Shown here: positions 61,233 to 64,000 of the stretch, piece by piece
Numbering within the stretch: position 1 is the first letter of the stretch
How the letters are laid out: every line of letters begins with the position of its first letter
Source of the DNA: Actinomadura syzygii
GTDB taxonomy: Bacteria > Actinomycetota > Actinomycetes > Streptosporangiales > Streptosporangiaceae
DNA length: 64,000 nt
Assembly (NCBI RefSeq): GCF_008085905.1
Contig: NZ_VSFF01000013.1
Location: 186,001 to 250,000, forward strand
Reading direction: 5' to 3'
The notes under the pieces: model-generated
Databases searched by the model: none
Told to the model about the DNA's origin: nothing
The model's input: the letters and a program-made list of their open reading frames with translations, nothing else
Translations under genes and position numbers: made by a program

Positions 61233-62419
61233 GCCGCGATGTCGCCGTGCTGGGCGCGGGCATGCACCCGTGGGGGAAATGGGGACGGAACTTCGTCGAG
61301 TACGGGCTCGCGGCGGCGCGGGCGGCGCTCGCCGACGCCGGGCTGGCGTGGCCGGACGTCCAGTACGTGGCGGGCGCGGACACCATCCGCAACGGGTATC
61401 CGGGGTTCATCGCCGGGGCGACGTTCGCGCAGGCGCTCGGCTGGACGGGCGCCCGCGTCTCGTCCAGCTACGCGGCGTGCGCGTCGGGCGCGCAGGCCGT
61501 CGACACCGCGCGGGCGCGGATCCTCGCCGGGCTCTGCGACGTCGCGCTGGTGGTCGGCGCCGACGCCGCGCCGAAGGGCTTCTTCAAGCCGGTCGGCGGG
61601 GACCGTCCGGACGACCCCGACTGGCTGCGGTTCCGGCTGCTCGGCGCGACGAACCCGCTGTACTTCGCGCTGTACGCGCGCCGCCGGATGGCCGTGCACG
61701 GCGCGACGCCGGACGACTTCGCCGCCGTGAAGGTGAAGAACGCGCGGCACGGGCTGGCGAACCCGAACGCCCGCTACCGCAAGGAGGTGACGCCGGAGGA
61801 CGTCCGCGCGTCCGCCGTCGTCGCGGACCCGCTGCGGCTCCTCGACATCTGCGCCACCAGCGACGGCGGCGCGGCGCTCGTCCTGTCGTCGGTGGACTTC
61901 GCGCGACGGCACGGCGTCGCCGACCCGGTCCGGATCTCCGGGCTGTCGACGGTGACGCCGACGTTCCCGAAGACCGTCCTCGACCTGCCGGACTTCGCGA
62001 CCGACTCCGCGATGGCCGTGCCGGAGCCGGAGCGCCCGTTCCGCTCCGCGCTCGCGCACGCCGCCTACGAGGAGGCCGGGATCGGGCCGGACGACCTGTC
62101 GCTCGCCGAGGTGTACGACCTGTCCACGGCCCTCGAACTCGACTGGTACGAGGACATCGGCCTGTGCGAGCCCGGCCATGCCGAGGAGCTGCTGCGGTCG
62201 GGCGCCACGACGCTCGGCGGGCGCGTCCCGGTGAACCCGAGCGGCGGGCTCGCGTCGTTCGGCGAGGCGATCCCGGCGCAGGCGATCGCGCAGGTCTGCG
62301 AGCTGACCTGGCAGTTGCGCGGGCAGGCCGAGGGCCGCCAGGTCGAGGGCGCGCGGACGGGCATCGCCGTGAACCAGGGCCTGTTCGGGCACGGCTCGGC
62401 GGTCATCGCCGTCCGCTAG
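61229..62419 (+). CDS. SCP-2/thiolase-like acyl-CoA enzyme
   Basis: The 396-residue protein has the thiolase layout MSRDVAVLGAGMHPWG, VSSSYAACASGAQAVDTARA with the nucleophilic Cys, DPLRLLDICATSDGGAAL, and VNPSGGLASFGEAIPA near the end, with GHGSAVIAV as the last strand. The usual second Cys of the C-terminal motif is not obvious, as in Ltp/aldolase-type members. With its DUF35 partner it probably cleaves or condenses a CoA thioester from a lipid or sterol-like compound. Confidence 0.88.
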   Translation: MSRDVAVLGAGMHPWGKWGRNFVEYGLAAARAALADAGLAWPDVQYVAGADTIRNGYPGFIAGATFAQALGWTGARVSSSYAACASGAQAVDTARARILAGLCDVALVVGADAAPKGFFKPVGGDRPDDPDWLRFRLLGATNPLYFALYARRRMAVHGATPDDFAAVKVKNARHGLANPNARYRKEVTPEDVRASAVVADPLRLLDICATSDGGAALVLSSVDFARRHGVADPVRISGLSTVTPTFPKTVLDLPDFATDSAMAVPEPERPFRSALAHAAYEEAGIGPDDLSLAEVYDLSTALELDWYEDIGLCEPGHAEELLRSGATTLGGRVPVNPSGGLASFGEAIPAQAIAQVCELTWQLRGQAEGRQVEGARTGIAVNQGLFGHGSAVIAVR

Positions 62420-62450
62420 CCACCTGTACTAATAGCTACCTGGCGACCGG

Positions 62451-64000
62451 CTACTTGGCGGTGAACCCGTCGCAGCCGATGTAGAAGGCGTCGCCGTTCG
62501 GACGGACGTGGAACCACACGATCGTCCAGATGCCCGGGAACAACGAGCCCGTCGCGCCCTGCGAACCGCGCCAGTTGAAGTCGTCCGGGTAGGTGAGGTC
62601 CAGGCCGTTGCTGCCCGCCTCCTCACCCTCCGGATACAGGTGCGGCTTGCTGTAGGCCCAGTGGGGGCCGTCGCTGCCCGACAGCGACGGGTCGCGGACC
62701 TCGGCGGCGATGTAGTAGCCGTTCGGCCGCTCGTACTTGATGCGCGCGCCGACCTTGACGGACTTCCCCGTGTACGGCACGCGCGGCGCCGAGACCTGGA
62801 ACTGGGAGTAGATCTTCTTGTCCTCCTCCTGGGGCCTGATCGCGGGCAGGCAGGTGTTGTCCTTCGGGGAGAACTTCAGGCTCCAGTAGTCCTGGGTGGG
62901 CTGCTTGACGAAGATCTCGTCCGGCGGCCGTCCGTCCGGGCCGGGCGTCCGGCCGCCCGCCGGGGAACTCGCGGGCGTCGTCGGCGAACCGCCGCCCCGG
63001 ACGCCCTGACCGGCCTGGGCCCCCTGCCCGCCCTGCCCTCCGCCGTCACCGCCGGCCGCGCCGTTCTGCCCGCTCGAGTCCCCGTCGTTGAAGACGGCCC
63101 GCGCGGCGAACGCGCCGCCGAGGACGACCGCGACCACCCCGGCGCTCGCCGCGATGACGGCGGCGCGGGAGCGCAGGCCCGTCCCGCCCGTGACGGTCGT
63201 CCTGGTGCGCTCCGGCGGGACGAGCCCGGACGTCGCCGCGTCCGCGACGCTGACCGGCGCCGGCCGCGGCGGGCCGACGAACCGCCGGTAGTCGGGGTCG
63301 TCCGCGATCGCGACCGTGGACGCGGCCATCTCCAGCAGCCGGTCCAGCGTGATCCGGGCGCCGGGGTCCTTCTCCGCGCAGAGCCGGACCAGCTCCGCCA
63401 CCCGCGGGTCGGCCCCGTCGAGGTCGATCTCTCCGCTCAGCGTGCGATGGATGATCGCCTCGATGCGTCCGCCGCCGAACGGCGGGCGTCCGGTGGCGGC
63501 GTAGGCGATGGTCCCGGCGAGGGAGAACACGTCCGACGCGGGCACCGGCTCCTGCTCCCGGACGACCTCCGGCGCGACGTAGCCGGGCGTGCCGTTCCAC
63601 GCGCCCGTCTGGGTGATCTGTGTCTGCCCCTCGCCGCGCGCGATGCCGAAGTCGATCAGGCGCGGGCCGTCCGGGGCGAGGATCACGTTGCCGGGCTTGA
63701 GGTCGCGGTGCTGGACGCCCTGCCCGTGGATCTCCAGCAGCCCCTGGGCGAGGGCGGCGAGCAGCCGCAGGCAGGTGTCCGGCGGCAGCGGCCCGTGCTC
63801 GGCGACGGCCTGCCGGAGCGTCGGTCCGGGGACGTACTCGGTGGCGAGCCAGTACGGCGGCGCGTCCAGCCCGGCGCCGACCATCGCGGCCGCGAACCGG
63901 CTGCGGACCCGCTCGGCGGTCGCGACCTCGCGGCGGAAGCGGGCGAGCGCCTGCGGGCCCTCGAAGCCCTCCCGGATGACCTTCAGCGCGATGTGCCGTC
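62451..64000 (-). CDS. Ser/Thr protein kinase, N-terminus beyond the window
   Basis: At least 516 residues are present. The frame is open to the window edge, where the ATP-lysine motif HIALKVIREGFEG is seen, so about 40 residues are missing. Catalytic motifs: QHRDLKPGNVI, IDFGIA, GTPGYVAPEV. After the kinase domain comes one transmembrane segment (AAVIAASAGVVAVVLGGAFA), a Gly/Gln-rich linker, and an external domain of about 160 residues (DYWSLKFSPKDNTCLPAI, YSKPHLYPEG, IVWFHVRPNG) with a pair of cysteines. It differs from the external domains of the other three kinases, so it senses something else. Confidence 0.9.
   Translation of the reverse strand, partial: RHIALKVIREGFEGPQALARFRREVATAERVRSRFAAAMVGAGLDAPPYWLATEYVPGPTLRQAVAEHGPLPPDTCLRLLAALAQGLLEIHGQGVQHRDLKPGNVILAPDGPRLIDFGIARGEGQTQITQTGAWNGTPGYVAPEVVREQEPVPASDVFSLAGTIAYAATGRPPFGGGRIEAIIHRTLSGEIDLDGADPRVAELVRLCAEKDPGARITLDRLLEMAASTVAIADDPDYRRFVGPPRPAPVSVADAATSGLVPPERTRTTVTGGTGLRSRAAVIAASAGVVAVVLGGAFAARAVFNDGDSSGQNGAAGGDGGGQGGQGAQAGQGVRGGGSPTTPASSPAGGRTPGPDGRPPDEIFVKQPTQDYWSLKFSPKDNTCLPAIRPQEEDKKIYSQFQVSAPRVPYTGKSVKVGARIKYERPNGYYIAAEVRDPSLSGSDGPHWAYSKPHLYPEGEEAGSNGLDLTYPDDFNWRGSQGATGSLFPGIWTIVWFHVRPNGDAFYIGCDGFTAK

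Overview
The window is a high-GC actinomycete chromosome segment. GC-rich third positions, frequent GTG starts, LLM-type flavin/F420 oxidoreductases, XRE/DUF397/ATPase clusters, several one-spanning Ser/Thr kinases, LysX and SCP-2-like thiolase/DUF35 genes fit Streptosporangiales, Thermomonosporaceae (Actinomadura-like) or a close relative. No transposase, integrase, CRISPR array or canonical tRNA/rRNA gene was seen. Nothing was searched against a database; family names rest on recognised motifs.

Left part (1-19.8 kb), accessory genes. A partial TetR gene and a secreted peptidoglycan-binding protein are followed by a probable biological-conflict module at 1.5-8.6 kb: a STAND-like P-loop ATPase that converges on, and overlaps, a two-gene unit coding for a Trypco1-like protein and a trypsin/NTPase/WD40 giant. 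Next come a PAS protein, a GNAT acetyltransferase, an LLM oxidoreductase, small secreted proteins (one DUF4360 protein and a possible relic of it), a carboxylesterase divergent from a TetR regulator with two visible operator-like palindromes, an SDR, a histidine phosphatase, and a WhiJ/AbaA-like cluster (XRE-DUF5753, DUF397, a DUF4177-like protein, and a divergent HATPase with two small partners).

Middle (19.8-38.3 kb), surface polysaccharide and its surroundings. galE and an orphan LuxR-type regulator flank a co-directional operon: Wzz-like copolymerase, DegT aminotransferase, FlaA1/CapD-like SDR with altered catalytic residues, GT4 glycosyltransferase, a 916-residue Wzy-Wzx fusion, an initiating phosphoglycosyl transferase and a membrane-anchored TIM-barrel protein. 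Beyond it lie a metallo-beta-lactamase/Rieske oxygenase, a histidine kinase/response regulator pair, a P450 that lacks the I-helix region, and two tandem membrane esterases, the second without its catalytic Ser and His.

Right part (38.3-64 kb). A NarL-type two-component pair and a receiver-only regulator precede three tandem Ser/Thr kinases on the minus strand. LysX (lysyl-tRNA synthetase fused to lysyl-phosphatidylglycerol synthase) follows, then a DUF7873-type gene. Immediately behind it is an RNA element with a complete but rearranged tRNA-like domain, best explained as a YrlA-class bacterial Y RNA; no Ro/TROVE gene is in the window. A winged-helix protein, a large SF1-helicase-like protein with eroded Walker motifs, PspC, HAD, MBL, HesB-like and LLM/SDR genes come next. 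A DUF35-thiolase operon diverges from the SDR/LLM pair around a perfect palindrome, and the window ends inside a fourth Ser/Thr kinase.

The strongest candidates for something new are the Y-RNA-like element beside the DUF7873 gene, the Trypco1/trypsin/NTPase conflict module, the Wzy-Wzx fusion, and the cluster of apparently catalytically disabled proteins (P450, esterase paralog, SDR, helicase-like protein).
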